Shown: positions 1 through 10,911 of the stretch, piece by piece | Position numbering within the stretch: position 1 is the first letter of the stretch | How the letters are laid out: every line of letters begins with the position of its first letter | Assembly (NCBI GenBank): GCA_949752745.1 | Contig: OX457025.1 | Location: forward strand, 48,907,601-48,971,600 | Source of the DNA: Protula sp. h YS-2021 | Taxonomy: Eukaryota; Annelida; Polychaeta; Sabellida; Serpulidae | Reading direction: 5' to 3' | Length of the DNA stretch: 64,000 nt | Notes under the pieces: generated by a model | Told to the model about the DNA's origin: nothing | Database searches by the model: none | Seen by the model: only the letters and a program-made list of their open reading frames with translations | Program-made: the position numbers and the translations under genes

Positions 1-313
1 TGAATGTGAAGAACTGAATTTACCAGGGAACACTTATGACATTGATTCAGCATAATACAATTTGGACAGCTGACCTCATGTTAGTTGTACCTGCAAGAAT
101 TATTTTACTGTCAACGCTTGTTTTATTCAATAATGGAGTTGAAGTGAATATAGACATTTGTAAAATGTTTGAGGAACATTAATTTTATCTGTATGGTAGT
201 GTATAACACACTTTTTAACTGTTTAAAAAATTAATAAATAGTGATTATGTGATTTATATTTGCATGTCAATAAAAGTTTTACAATGTAAATGATTGTTTT
301 CAATTCAAATTAA
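1..313. other. Leading flank of Polinton copy 1, no gene supported
   Basis: AT-rich stretch with AATAAA-type signals near 232 and 270. By position it may be the 3' end of an upstream Polinton gene, but no peptide here is recognisable. Confidence 0.3.
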
Positions 314-577
314 TATGGCAACGTGGAAAAACTACTTAGCCAATACTTACTTTAAACCTGGAATCCCTGGAGCATTTGCAGGCTAATAAGCTATGCAAAC
401 CACTGAAACAAAACAAACAACCTGTGACATATTCCAAAGTAAAAAATTAGCCACAAGATCAGGATGCCTTTAGTTTACTTCAATATAGATTTAAACGACA
501 ACATATCATTATCCGTGGTATTGATGATATGTGGGATGTCGACTTGGCAGATGTAGCTAACATAGACTATAATCTTG
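314..577 (+). pseudogene. Polinton integrase remnant
   Basis: An ATG at 314 opens a peptide starting MATWKNYLANTYF, matching the N-terminal pattern of Polinton integrases and comparable to the copy at 51091. The frame hits stops near 383. Recognisable integrase sequence resumes about 451-577 with a QDQDAF segment and DDMWDVDLADV, which carries the first catalytic Asp of the retroviral-type DDE core. The rest of the core is absent: the next residues belong to a capsid protein. This is a dead fragment left by an internal deletion. Recognition is by conserved motif and by comparison with the better-preserved copy in the same window. Confidence 0.75.
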
Positions 578-1134
578 CTTATCGATCATCGTTAGATGTG
601 TTTTATCAAGTTACCATTCTACATGGTTACTACAGATCCATACCTGAATTATGTAGTGCAATAAATTAAGAATTGCAAAAATGTATTAAAGCAAACTGTA
701 TTCGGTTAAAGTATGACAAAATTAGTCGAAGAGTTTCTCTTCTTTTGAGAAATAATTATGATATTGTCTCTTCTACTGGATTAGCTGAGATTTTAGGATT
801 TATACCAGATAGATGGCATAAAGAATCTGGTCCTGCTGAACTCCAAGCACATGTGAAACATGGATTTTATACACTTTATGTGCACTACATTATTTGCGAG
901 CCACAAGATTATTATGTACCTTTACTACGTTCTGATCCCTTTTGAAGGTGATGATGTGATATTATTATGAAAACTTATTATGAAAACTTATGAAAAACCT
1001 CATTACCTATTAACACATCAAAAATTGATACAATAGAAATGAATATTAAGGATGACACAGGCCATAATGTTTCATTTCAAACTCGAAAAGTGATATGTAA
1101 ACTTCATTTTCGACAAAAGCATTATGAAAGTATA
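578..1134 (+). pseudogene. Polinton minor capsid (penton-like) protein, C-terminal part
   Basis: Peptide features typical of the Polinton minor capsid protein (single jelly-roll, penton base counterpart) run in order. There is a GYYRSIPELCSAIN segment, an ISRRVSL segment, then LAEILGF, then near 1040 an ID-TIEMNIKDDTG segment and a C-terminal KVICKLHF. Stops and frame changes lie near 667, 943 and 950-1020. A small local duplication (tatgaaaact) sits at about 966-990. The N-terminal half is missing here; the opposite fragment, N-terminus only, is found in copy 2 at 53519. The protein would sit at capsid vertices in a Polinton virion. Confidence 0.7.
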
Positions 1135-1460
1135 TAGACACGATTCATCCACATGCCGCAACCGTTTTCTTCGTCAAATGGGTAGGGATTTGCCAGGATT
1201 TAAAGATGCACGTATACAATATGGAGATGTTATTGGTTCGTTCATTGGAGCATTGGCTTGTAAAGCGACTCAAATCATTAAGGCAGGAGTTAAAATTGTT
1301 GCACCATATCTTAAAAAGGCTAAAAAAATGTGGTTAAAGACGTGACTGGTCGTGTAGCTCAAGTAACTGTGCTATGAATAAACAAAGTACACCAACAAAA
1401 GTTGTTAGAAGGCGAAAGAAAGAGAAAAGAGCAACATCAAAAGATATATTTCGGAAATAG
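1124..1460 (+). pseudogene. Small basic Polinton protein (PX-like)
   Basis: It lies directly between the minor and major capsid genes, where many Polintons carry a short basic protein. Visible parts: LPGFKDARIQYG, then GSFIGALA (glycine/alanine-rich and probably membrane-active), then a lysine-rich tail. After a frameshift near 1345 comes a very basic stretch ending KDIFRK and a stop at 1458-1460. Order, composition and the KDIF-type C-terminus match the small protein seen in other Polintons. The biochemical role is not established, although adenoviral core/pX-type proteins are a reasonable analogy. Broken by at least one frameshift. Confidence 0.55.
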
Positions 1461-1474
1461 AAACAACGTGAATC

Positions 1475-2630
1475 ATCCATAATCATTCTTGTGAATGTAG
1501 TGTTTCTCCATTGGAATGGTTTCACATACCCCAACGCAAATTGTTGTAGAAAAAAGTTATAATGTAGACTATCAACCACTCACTACCATTACAGAGGGTG
1601 CTCCAATAGAGTGTTATATTCCTGCGAGTACAGAAGAATATTTAGATTTAAAGAACAGTAGACTTCATATTGGAAGTAACATTGTAAAGGGTGATGGAAC
1701 AGTGTGTATCGCAGATAATAGCTTAAGATCCATCAATGATTTACTTAATGGGTTATGGTCCAATATTGAATTATATCTGAATGATCGATTGATTTCACAC
1801 AGTAACAATTCCCATGGTTATACCATTTCTCACCTCATTCTTAACTCGAAAGAAAGTCTACATTCTGAGCGCTCTACATGTCGTTATTTGCATATACATC
1901 TAAGCCGTGAGTTTATGTCTACAGGTATCTTAGGAGTAGATTTGTTTGAGAAGGAAAGGATCGTTATCTTCCCAATGGTATGTGTATGAAATTGCGGTTG
2001 CATAGACAAAAAGATGAATCTGTATTAATGGCTGCAAATAATACCTTTAAGCTAGAAGTGAGAGATGTATTTTTAACCATTCGCAAAGTGAGGGCAAGTC
2101 AGCTGGGACATACAGATGCACTGATGAAATCTCCTGCCAAGTTTCCTATTACCAGAAAAGAATGTAAAATTCTAGCCATTCCCGCTGGATTTCAATCTTT
2201 TGTGAAAGATAACATCTTTTTGGGTCAATTACCAAAACCTATTGTCATTGGAATGGTTCATATTGAAATCTTTGCTGGAAGAGTGTTGCGAAATCCATAC
2301 AATTCTGAACATTTTAATCTTAACTACTTTACACTGATGGTGAACCAGTCCTATCCAAACCTCTCAAGCTTAACATTAATTGGGAAAAATATCTTTTGAA
2401 ACCCTTTACAAATCTTTTGATAAATTGAATGGTGAGAAAAGTTCCATCATAAAACACCTGACTATGATGGGGATAACCATTACACCCTTATCAAGCATGG
2501 CAACTTGCTGCCCGAGATGAAGTTTGTCCGTGCCTTGCAAAATACAGCCAATGTCATTATCTATGCAGAATTTGACAATACCATTGAAATAAGCGCGAAT
2601 CGCAGCATTCAGTTTGATCATCAATCATGA
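1475..2630 (+). pseudogene. Polinton major capsid protein (double jelly-roll)
   Basis: The N-terminal HSCEC segment is at about 1478-1500. A frameshift near 1515 leads into the long frame with PTQIVVEKSY, then EEYLDLKNS, IELYLNDRLIS, LGVDLFEKER, KLRLHRQKD, TIRKVRASQLGHTDAL and NIFLGQLPKPIVIG. A second shift lies near 1980, with further breaks after 2390. The C-terminus reappears at about 2510-2630 as RALQNTANVIIYAEF, with its TGA stop overlapping the ATG of the protease gene. This residue order is that of the Polinton major capsid protein, the hexon-like double jelly-roll forming the icosahedral shell. It is a decayed copy of nearly full length with at least three frame breaks. Confidence 0.85.
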
Positions 2631-2957
2631 ACAGGAAGCAAATAGATGCGATATTATCCATGATGTCATGACAGAGTATTCCCTGTGGATCAACTGCCAA
2701 CACTACAGCAAGGAGCCTATGCCATCAACACAGACAATCATGATGAACCTGGTGAACAATGAGTTGTCGTGTACTTTGACAAAGGTGTGGGATATTTTGA
2801 CTTTTATGGACTTGCACCTATAGATAATCGTTTAGAAAAGTTTTTAAGTAATGAGTATGTTTATTATTCCATACTATTAAAACAGCCCATTTCCAATACT
2901 TGTGATTTTTATTGCGTATATTATATATTACACAGAGCTCGAGATCATAGTATTTGA
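2627..2957 (+). pseudogene. Polinton maturation protease (adenain-like cysteine protease)
   Basis: The ATG at 2627 overlaps the major-capsid stop as ATGA. A peptide starting MNRKQIDAIL reaches a stop near 2670. After frame changes the protease core is clear: AINTDNHDEPGEQW, VVYFDKGVGYFDFYGL, then CDFYCVYYILHRARDHS and a stop at 2955-2957. In this family the catalytic His lies in the GEHW-type motif and the catalytic Cys in a CGxYC-type motif. Here the His position is Gln (GEQW) and the glycine after Cys is Asp. The enzyme, which processes capsid precursors in related viruses, is therefore dead here both by frameshift and by active-site loss. Confidence 0.75.
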
Positions 2958-3718
2958 TATTGTAGATGCATTAAAAAGAAGTGATTGAGATTTCGTAGTC
3001 AAAGACTCTGTCTATAGACATTATTAACAATTGCTCTATGAAACTTTTTTTAAAATTTGTAGTTAAGTGACATATTTATCCAATAATGTATATCTTTGCA
3101 CACGATTACTAGTATAACTCTAGTGTCATTTCATTCTAATAAGGTCCCTAGCGCGGTTTTAATTCACCCGTAAACCATTCAAGTAGAGGGTCCCTGGCGA
3201 GGTGTTAATTGATCCGTAAACCTTTTCATTTTCCTATTTTTTCATTCTTAAGAAAGGCTCCCTGGCGAGATGTTAACTCACCCGTATATTATATGTCATA
3301 TATTAGTGATAGACAAGTGTTTCTTTTGTTTAGAATTATATATATTTATACATTGATGTAATTTTTGTGTAGTTTTGTATTATATAAATTTGAGATTATT
3401 ATGAGAAAAATAAAAAGTTGAAAAACATCATATGTATTGTTCTTATTTTATTGAATATCACAAATATTTACACTTATTGAGAACTACAATTATCATAAAC
3501 ACCAAATTAAAATATTGACATTTACTGAGATTAAAAACAAAAATATTTCAGATACATATTATGTTAATACATGTAGCATATTCGCAGAGTCACAAGAACT
3601 TAAATTGATATAGTATCATACATGTTGTGAAAACTGACATAACATTGATCCAATCCAATCACTTTCACATCACCATGGTTTGATTATGTCAGTTCATTTA
3701 AACCTTTCATAGTCTCTA
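2958..3718. other. Convergent intergenic region with paired poly(A) signals
   Basis: This lies between the plus-strand capsid block and the minus-strand block. It has an AATAAA on the plus strand at 3409-3414 and its mirror (TTTATT) at 3447-3452, suitable for 3' ends of the two convergent gene sets. Three short direct repeats lie at 3143-3285. No coding sequence is recognisable. Confidence 0.5.
3143..3285. repeat. Three direct repeats of about 30-34 bp
   Basis: Copies lie at about 3143-3176, 3189-3222 and 3256-3285. They share the pattern GGTCCCTGGCGAGGTGTTAA, then TnACCCGTA(AACC). Spacing is irregular, 46 and about 67 bp start to start. They sit exactly between the convergent transcription units of Polinton copy 1. 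Function unknown. Confidence 0.6.
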
Positions 3719-4093
3719 TCACGTTATACATGTTGGGCGTAAAGTCAATTTTCTTTGAACCACGTATCGAATGTACATGTCCATTTGGTTCAAAGTTTCA
3801 AGTTCTTGCCAAGCCTGAAAAACTTGGCTCCAATCTTCCGCACTGAGGATGATGAAATCATAGCTGGTAAGCTCCTCATACTGTTGAAACTGCACACAAC
3901 GTTCACTGTCTCGTTCAATGACTTTCACACTAAGTTCTCCTGAGACTTGTATATGAAATCCTGGTATTGGTAAAGATTCAAAATAACCCTTCACCAAGGC
4001 TTGATCATCAGGAGATAAGATGATGTAAGTTCCACAATAACAAATGGTCAGTTCACCCAAGTGATCCATAGATAGTTTCACGCTTGAATTCAT
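3719..4093 (-). CDS. Hypothetical Polinton protein, 124 aa
   Basis: An open minus-strand frame from an ATG at 4093, in the block between polymerase B and the protease where Polintons carry variable genes. It is acidic-to-neutral with no membrane segment or signal peptide visible. Features are an ELTICYCGTYIILSPDDQAL stretch and a later SYDFIILSAEDW stretch. It is the longest undamaged frame in this copy, yet the neighbouring genes are broken, so expression is doubtful. I do not recognise a family. The start codon lies about 100 bp downstream of the PC4-like gene's end, as if both were in one minus-strand cluster. Confidence 0.4.
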   Translation of the reverse strand: MNSSVKLSMDHLGELTICYCGTYIILSPDDQALVKGYFESLPIPGFHIQVSGELSVKVIERDSERCVQFQQYEELTSYDFIILSAEDWSQVFQAWQELETLNQMDMYIRYVVQRKLTLRPTCIT

Positions 4094-4700
4094 GATGATA
4101 AATGAGTTCTACAGAACCATCTTGTGACTGTACCTGCATTTATAAATATCAGTCTGCTGATACACGAGATTCACTGACGTCATTTGCTTCTTCAGCATTT
4201 GTCAATCTTTCAATGACCATAAAATTCCCTTCTCGGTAGGATATAGCCTCCCAGATGCATGATCCGTAATATATTCGGAAATGTTAATCATCACTTGCTG
4301 TTGATATTTCACCAATTTAATATATGTTTCTCCATTAATGGGTATCATAATCGGTAAATCATCTACACTCATCTTCTTCATGGACTTTGTCGTGGTGGCA
4401 GCTTTACGCTCAGGTTCTCGCTTGACTTTAGGCTCTACCTTAAACTCTATTTTTCGCTTTTAACATGGTAGCTGGTAGCTGGTAACTCATCTCTTTTTAT
4501 CTTTCTAAGCTGTGGTCGCCTTTGAAGCTGTTGTATTGGCAGTGACTTCAACTAACAGTTTACCATGGGCAGTGCCTTAGACTTTGCTGTAGCTATTGTC
4601 TCAGGCTTTGCTATAGGCTTTTCTGTTGGCATTGTCTCAGACTTCTGTAGACATCGTCGTGGATGGCACTGTTGTTCATTCACTGCAGACATGCTCACTC
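4094..4700 (-). pseudogene. PC4/p15-like single-stranded-DNA-binding domain gene, decayed
   Basis: The minus-strand frame around 4209-4440 reads INGETYIKLVKYQQQ, then INISEYITDHASG, then YPTEKGILWSLKDW-like residues. The spacing (K-Y-x-V-x-I-R/S-E-Y, G, P-x-x-K-G-I, L/W) is that of the PC4 (transcriptional coactivator p15) domain, which binds single-stranded DNA. Upstream, to about 4700, the same strand holds Thr/Ser/Pro/Lys-rich low-complexity sequence with several stops, probably the N-terminal tail. A PC4-like protein next to a protein-primed polymerase would make sense as a replication or late-transcription factor; that is inference. A TGA near 4209 interrupts the domain at a position where family members often have Trp. 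Confidence 0.45.
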
Positions 4701-4758
4701 TTCAATATTTTGATACAGAATGATTGTTATGCCTGAGAGCGGGCGCCTTTTATGCTCT

Positions 4759-6602
4759 CTAAGTTGTGTAATGCCCACGAGCTAACGTGGTGTAACCATC
4801 ATCCAATACGTAGCACTTATCATCATATGATAATAAACCAGTCTTCCGAATCTTCTCTGAAAAGATTTGATGTTTATGACTTCGAATGATGTTTCCCATA
4901 ACATATGATTCCCCTTCCCTGAATAAACTATTGCCGTATTGAGCATGTGTTATTCGCCTCTGACAGGCGCGTGTAATGCACTTAGAAGTATGTTTCTCTG
5001 GCCAACCATACAGCAAACTCTACATCTTCGGCCGAAGTCCTACAAACTCCTCAATGGATACTCCAACAGTTTCATGTTTCATTTTCCTCAACACTTTCTT
5101 GTTTACAGTAGAATGTGAAAATGATCCTTTGGATAATCGCTTGTATCAAAAAGATGTCTGGTCGGTATATCATAACACAAACTGTCTGTGTCACTGAACA
5201 ATAATTTTGTCTCTGGATACTTCTTCGTGTAATGGTAATCATACATAGAGGTTTTGCTGAGATCTAGAATAGTAAACCCAATCTGAATGGGTTTGTTCAG
5301 CAACAGATCTGATTTGAGGCAGTGTACTGCTGTCAAGTCTTCACTGAAAATGTGGAATTTGTAAAATGCAGGCTTGGCTACCCCCTATCTGAAACGTTTT
5401 TCATTGTGAACCAATTCCACATTGATTCGTTTCCTCACAAATATAGCACTATTAATCAATTTGTGAAAGTCTTTTTCAAACGATTTTTGCCACATTTCTC
5501 TTCTCTGTGTTAACATCTATATGTGTAGGTAAGATTTGAATCTGATGGAAAATAACGGTTCGATGTACCTTTGCCACTTTCAATGAAAGAGATATATATT
5601 GCTGCAAATTTTGATAATGTACTACATATGTTTCCTTATCACTGAGATTTGGAATCAACATTTCCGTAGGTTTACATTTCAATCCCAACTGTGTTCTCAG
5701 GTTCTGACTATATTCAGCCAATTCACTGATTCGAAGTTTTCTTCTCAGGAGCCACTGGAAAGGCACTTTGCTGATCATGAATTTCATCCGGATATGTGAG
5801 ATCTACCTCTAAAATATAAGCTGTTTCAGCATCAGCACTCACTTTCATGTAGTCCAGATATTTTGAATCTTGAACCTATGCAAATCCATATTCTTGCAAA
5901 CTCTGCGACATATTTCAACCACAGAGATTGTTGGTATCAAAGTACATGATGTAGTTTGTTGACTTGGTCACATAGTCTGGAAGGTAGGGGCTGTTAGCTT
6001 TTGCATACTTGTATGTAATCACTGAAATAACTCGTCGCAGACCTTGCTCTATCATTTGATACATGTCAGTATCACCTATCAATTCCAATTGAAAATTAGT
6101 ATGTTTCAGCATAGCGTCCCATGTCAAACCTGGTGCTGTACATTAGTGAGTAGGATCCAGTTCATATGTGTCAAGACATATATTTCTAAAATTTTCAAAC
6201 ACATCTGCCAACAGCAGCACATCTGTTTTTAGACAGAGGTTAAGATACACTCCAAAGTTATTGCAGTGGAATACATTCCAGATTTGTTGTGCATGAGCAT
6301 AATCCTCGTCACTAATTCCTTCTTCAGACAATTGACTATAAACGTCTTCTTGTGATAGAAACTTGGTTTTTGCAAACTTGGCGGGTTCATCAACATAGTC
6401 ATAGCGATATACTCCTTTTCTCAAAAGTAAATCTTGCTGCTGATTGTCATGCATATGAGCAGTCATATTCTGAAGCTTCTTTTTGCTCTCAGCCGCTAAG
6501 TTGGGTGCCAATTTTTGTAAGGATGCTCCAGTGAATTGATAAGATTCGATGAATTTCAGATTACTTATGGCAATTGCAATGTACTTCGTGGGTTCATCCC
6601 AT
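4759..6602 (-). pseudogene. Protein-primed DNA polymerase B (Polinton), C-terminal part
   Basis: On the minus strand from about 6602 downward: LLRKGVYRYDYVD, EEGISDEDYAHAQQIW, LKTDVLLLADVF, KYAKANSPYL, motif A as YFDTNNLCG (Asp kept, usual Tyr is Cys), GY-type EVDLTYPDEIHD at about 5780-5840, YVVHYQNLQQYI, INSAIF-type residues, PIQIGFTILDLSKTSMYDYHY, and motif C SDTDSLCY (DTD kept). FVGLRPKMYSLLYG and a C-terminal HKHQIF...YVLDDG follow. This is the Polinton polB palm and thumb. The exonuclease/TP-linked N-terminal half is missing: homology stops near 6602 just before unrelated sequence. At least four frame breaks make it a pseudogene. In an intact element it would replicate the linear genome from a terminal protein. 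Confidence 0.85.
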
Positions 6603-6834
6603 TATAAAGGAGCCCCTTGGCTCAAAGGGAGGCCAGAATCTGTACTCTGACCCCCCCTCGGGGCACCAGTCTTACTGAGTTTGCCTCCGTTCTACTGGTA
6701 TCTCGCCCTCTTCCCCATACCTTGTCAATAGTCCAAACTCTTATGAACTTTACCTGGGGATACCGTACCTTGGCAATAATATAAACTTTTGGCCAAAGAA
6801 CCTCTTTACAGCAAATATACACAAATATCACCAT
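6603..6834. other. Spacer between Polinton copy 1 and hAT element
   Basis: About 230 bp with CCCCCCCTCGGGGC-type sequence near 6651-6664. It could be a small repeat or host DNA; nothing coding is recognised. Confidence 0.3.
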
Positions 6835-9800
6835 TATGGGGTGTGACGGAACGCCATTCCCACGGTTCGGTTCGGCTCACTACACTTCAGTAATTTGGTT
6901 CGGTTCGGGTTTTTTTCGGTACGTTTTTGCAAAACTTAAAATTTTGCCGAAATCGTATAAGAGTTGTATTTAGCTAAATATTTATCGCATAACAGCCAAT
7001 AATGCTATGGTATTTGAACAAAAACACCATTTATAATATTTATAACGCTCAAATAGATAAATCAGAGACTATTTAAACAATTATTTAAATAACGTCTCAC
7101 TCCCTTAATAATTATTCGGCGACAAAGCACCTAAAACAGGCCTCCTCAAACGAGGAGACATAATAGTGATTTTGTTAATCATAAGTTTATTTTGCTATTC
7201 GTAACTCGGTGCTCATTTTTTAATAACAAATGTCCCTGAATTCTTATCAAATATTTAAAAATCACAGAAACTACAATTAAGCATAAATATCTGAAATAAC
7301 AAAATCAACATACATATTATTTCACATCAAAGGAGTTAAATTAAGTGAAAGTGTATCCTATAACAATAATTACAGCTTTGTCCTAACTTAAGTTTAAATG
7401 TATCACAAAGTTGTAATTACAGTTTTATTCTGTAAAGTTTGGAACATTTACACAATTTCTTTAATCATAACACCATAAACAAAACGCCTTCACACATATT
7501 ATAAGAAACATTAAATCCTGAATTACACTTATTAAACGAATCGTTACTGCCGCTAAAGGAACAGTTACTATTAAAATATCAAGTAATAACTTCTCAAAAT
7601 TTACTTTAATAAGAGCAACATGTCAACATGTTGATGTTTTATAGTTGAGCGTGAATCAGTAAGAATATCACCTGCTGTGCTAAAAACCCTTTCCAATGGA
7701 ACATTTGTTAGCGAATAATGCTACCATAGACAATATCGGAAATTTCACTTGATTTTTCTTCCACCAATCGAGAGGATTTTTATTCACTGTAATAGCATAG
7801 ATTGCTTTGTAGTCATTAATTTCTTCTTCAGCCAAGATTTTGGTTGGGAAGTATCCGTTGAAAGACTGAAGCAGTCTTGACCAAAAAATGGCGCAAGCGT
7901 ACTTTTCTTTTTAAGAGGTGGCGATTCTCTCTGCAAAGTACCCGCGACACTTCCCTCTTCTTCAGTATATTGCATCCTAGGCAGTGACTCCGTAGATTCT
8001 ATCACACTATGCAGTTGTGCGCTGTGCATGTCAGTTGCCCTTTGGACTATTTTGATGTAAATTATTAAATTTTGACGCTGTGTTAGGAATGGTGTAGCTT
8101 TAAATCTTGGGTCCAGCAAAGTGGCAATGGATAATAATTTCTGAATCTCTTAAGAGGTATATCTTTCTGCAAGGTCTTTTGCCATCACCTGTTTTACCTC
8201 CTTTACAACTTGACTGTCATCGTCTTTAATTTTGAAATTTTCCTTCATGTTGTGAAGCATAGGTGCTATTATTGGCAAAGTTTGAAGTTTCTCATCACAA
8301 ATTGCCAGTGTCGCAAGTTTAAAAGGTTTCAAGATTTCTTGAAGATGCTTGAGATCAGAAAGCTCTACTTCAGATAGTAAAGAGAAGTCACTTATGTTCT
8401 TCTTCACTTCTTTCGTTGTAAGTAATGCAAATATTGCTGCTTGCTGCTTAAGATGTCGGTAAATCATATCATAGGACGAATTCCATCGCGTTTTAATGTC
8501 TATCTTAAGGCGATGTTGTGAAAGTGCAAACAGCGCTTGCTTACTTTTTAACTGTGTCAATGCAATCTATAAAACAATGTAACTATTCTGCGCATTTTGG
8601 CTCAGCTTTTTCATACTTCCGATGTGTACATGGCTTTACTGCAAGCTTAATTCAAAGTATGGCTAAAACAGGGTAGGTGACGATCTAAACCAGCCTCTCT
8701 GGCAGCTGTTTTCATATTAGCTCGATTATCCGTTACCACAGTTTGTTTGTTAGGTCCCACTCAACCAGTGAATCTTTTGTCTGTGTGTATCAAGAACTCG
8801 TGTCTGTAGTGTGAAGTGTTTAACATTCCAATTGGGATCAACGAAATGCGACGTTATTGTGACGTATCCTTGTGAAGATCTGCTCGTTCACCCATCTGTT
8901 ATCAGTGACACATCGTTAGCAAATTTATAGTTGTAATTCACTAGTTTTGAGACATCTACGTACAACTTCGGTAGCTCAGATTTTGTAAATAAAGCACGGT
9001 TAGGAATCTGGTCTCTCGGTTCTAGCTCACGAATAAGTGCCTGAAATCCTTCATTTTCATTCACAGAGAAAGATCTGAAAAAACACATTTCTAATGAAAT
9101 AATTTGTTTGCAAAAACGAAAGAGAAGCAATCAAGCTAATTTTAGTAAGGAATTGTTTTGAAATAAGTATTTTTTAGGATGCGGAAGTTGCTTAGCAGGA
9201 TACTTTGGTATGAATATATTATTACCTAAGATCTTTGATGATGAATCGTGTAATGGCGTGATACGTATCTCGATGTACCAACTGTAACTGTTTTGTTTTC
9301 TTTTGATATGAGAAATTAGAGTATTGCCTTAGAGTACGAAATGTGTCGCCTACAATAATTGCACATGGCATGGGTTTTATCCTTCGTTAATTTGTAATGA
9401 TTCCAGCAGCCGCCGTGAAGTTGGACGGGTGAGCTGTGAAGTCGTTTTCTTCCATTTTCTCGAATGTTAAGGTGGTTTATCCGAAATGTGAGTGACGTTG
9501 TTAAACAGGATAACAACAATATACAATAGTATTAATGCAAGTTATAAAGTCAAATTCCAATTCATTCAGTTATACGAATCGTAATTAATTTATTGTTTGT
9601 ACAATAGTTACCAGTAAAAATTTTAAAAAGTAACGAACAACTCGATTAAATGCATTTCTCAAATACACCAAATTTCTCCATATATCGATAGTCAGTCAGC
9701 CGGGTGTCTGTCGCTGTCTCTCGTGGTCGCTGACCGATGGTCTTTAACTTGCCATAGACACTACTCGGCCTATCACGTCTATGTCAATCCCTTCACTGGT

Positions 9801-10363
9801 GCATAACCGGTCAGATCATGCGGGCCAGCTACTTCAGACCTCTAATAAAAACCCCTCCAGAGCCGTGCGACCAAGCCCTATTTGTAGGGATTTGAGAACA
9901 AATTACCTTTCATAAAAGGTAAGAATAAAAACTCGAATCAGTCTGGATCTTAAATATACTTTGAATGTCACGGAATATATTGTGTAAAATCTTTCAAGTT
10001 TTTCCTTCTCTTTTTTCTTGTTTATAGCTGCTGACAAAGCAATCACCGAAACCCTATATATGGTCATAATTTAGGACGGCTCAATATGAATTTAGGAGTA
10101 TCCATACGAAATAAATGCCTTATCCTCACAAAACACTGTTAATACCTAACGTGCAAATATATCTTAATATAACACAATGAAACAAAAAAATAAAAACGCA
10201 CTAGAATGGAAACGTTTTACTTACCTTATTTTATAGCTGTCCACTATCAGTGAAGAAATTAAAAAGAAAACCGAAAATACCGCGGATTTTATCTTTCGGT
10301 TTTTTAACCGAACCGAACCGCGGTCGGTTTTTTTTGGTTACGGTTCGAACCGAAATACCCTTA
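6835..10363 (-). mobile_element. hAT DNA transposon with degraded ends
   Basis: Both ends are rich in ACCGAACCG/CGGTTCGG motifs in inverted orientation. Probable termini are TATGGGGTGTGACGG at 6835 and, read inward on the minus strand, TAAGGGTATTTCGGTTCG at 10363. A minus-strand BED/hAT transposase lies inside. No exact 8-bp target duplication is visible (flanks ATCACCAT and AACATTAC), so the exact ends are approximate. Internally deleted relatives appear at 37646-38402, where matching sequence is in opposite orientation, and by similarity of ends at 39507-39893. Confidence 0.7.
7601..9519 (-). pseudogene. hAT-family transposase with BED-type zinc finger
   Basis: In order on the minus strand: a BED-like zinc finger near 9330-9450 (WNHYKLTKDKTHAMCNYC, giving the C-x2-C of the finger). 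Then EDEGF-like ENEGFQALIRELEP and DVSLITDGWTS (first catalytic Asp region) near 8870-9060. Then KTRWNSSYDMIYRHL near 8470-8500, LLDPRFKA near 8090-8119, WWKKNQ near 7760 and the C-terminal dimerisation segment VPLERVFSTAGDILTDSRS ending at a TAA at 7601-7603. This is the ZBED1-like hAT transposase layout. Numerous stops and frameshifts separate the blocks, so it is dead. It would normally cut and paste the element, giving 8-bp target duplications. Confidence 0.8.
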
Positions 10364-10385
10364 AACATTACATAAAAGAGTTTAA

Positions 10386-10911
10386 AGTAATGACGTCATA
10401 CGCCTTTCTTAATTTTGATACATCCCTCAAAAGTTGTCAGAGCGGTCGGAAAGACCCACGAACCCCCCCTCCCCAGCCCCCAAAATGAAGTCGATATGAC
10501 TTTCTGTTAGCGAGATATTTTGCACTCAAAATCTCGGTCACAATATATACATATGTAACGCGATGAATTTCCACTCCGCACTTTCAGAGAATCTTTCGGA
10601 CCTATGAAGCAACAATGCTACCAAGTTTGAACTTTTTCCAATATTCAGCGGCACAGAAATTTCGCACACAAGATTTTTACGTAATGACGTCATACGTCTC
10701 ACCTAAAAAGGTGACATGGGTCAAAAGTTGATAGAAGGTTTCGACCAACCCAAGAAACAAAGGGATCAAGTTTGAAGCCGATCCGATTATTCGTTCTTGA
10801 GATATCTTGCAAACAACAATTTGTTCAAAAAAGACTGATGCCCACACACACGTTTATATGTACACATACACGGAACAAACACGATATGTCTTTCCTTGGT
10901 CGGGGAGACAA
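10386..10911 (+). repeat. Dispersed repeat, CRE-containing family (copy 1)
   Basis: Family marked by ACGTAATGACGTCATACG, then AAAAGTTGACAGA-like, CGAGATATCTTGCACACA and a closing hairpin built on GTCTTTCCTTGGTCGGGGAGAC. Two core units are present. Related copies lie at 16120-16430, 20830-21692 and 38406-38650. Each core carries a TGACGTCA palindrome or a one-base variant. The core-plus-hairpin layout is that of pearl/HINE-like non-autonomous repeats. Confidence 0.6.

Larger units (their letters stand above)
1..6602. mobile_element. Decayed Polinton/Maverick, copy 1 (left end outside window)
   Basis: Gene content is that of a Polinton (a virus-like DNA transposon of about 15-20 kb). Plus strand: integrase remnant, minor capsid, small basic protein, major capsid and cysteine protease. 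Convergent on the minus strand: a hypothetical gene, a PC4-like gene and protein-primed DNA polymerase B. No packaging ATPase is visible, and the integrase runs straight into the second half of the minor capsid gene, which points to an internal deletion near 577. Every gene carries stops or frameshifts. Polymerase homology stops abruptly near 6602 with its N-terminal half missing. I see no terminal inverted repeat in the window. It differs clearly in sequence from copy 2 at 47997-58597. Confidence 0.85.

Noticed and set aside
6603..6834. Missing N-terminal half of Polinton polymerase B
   Set aside because: Examined in all frames; no exonuclease-type motifs seen, so not annotated as part of the gene.
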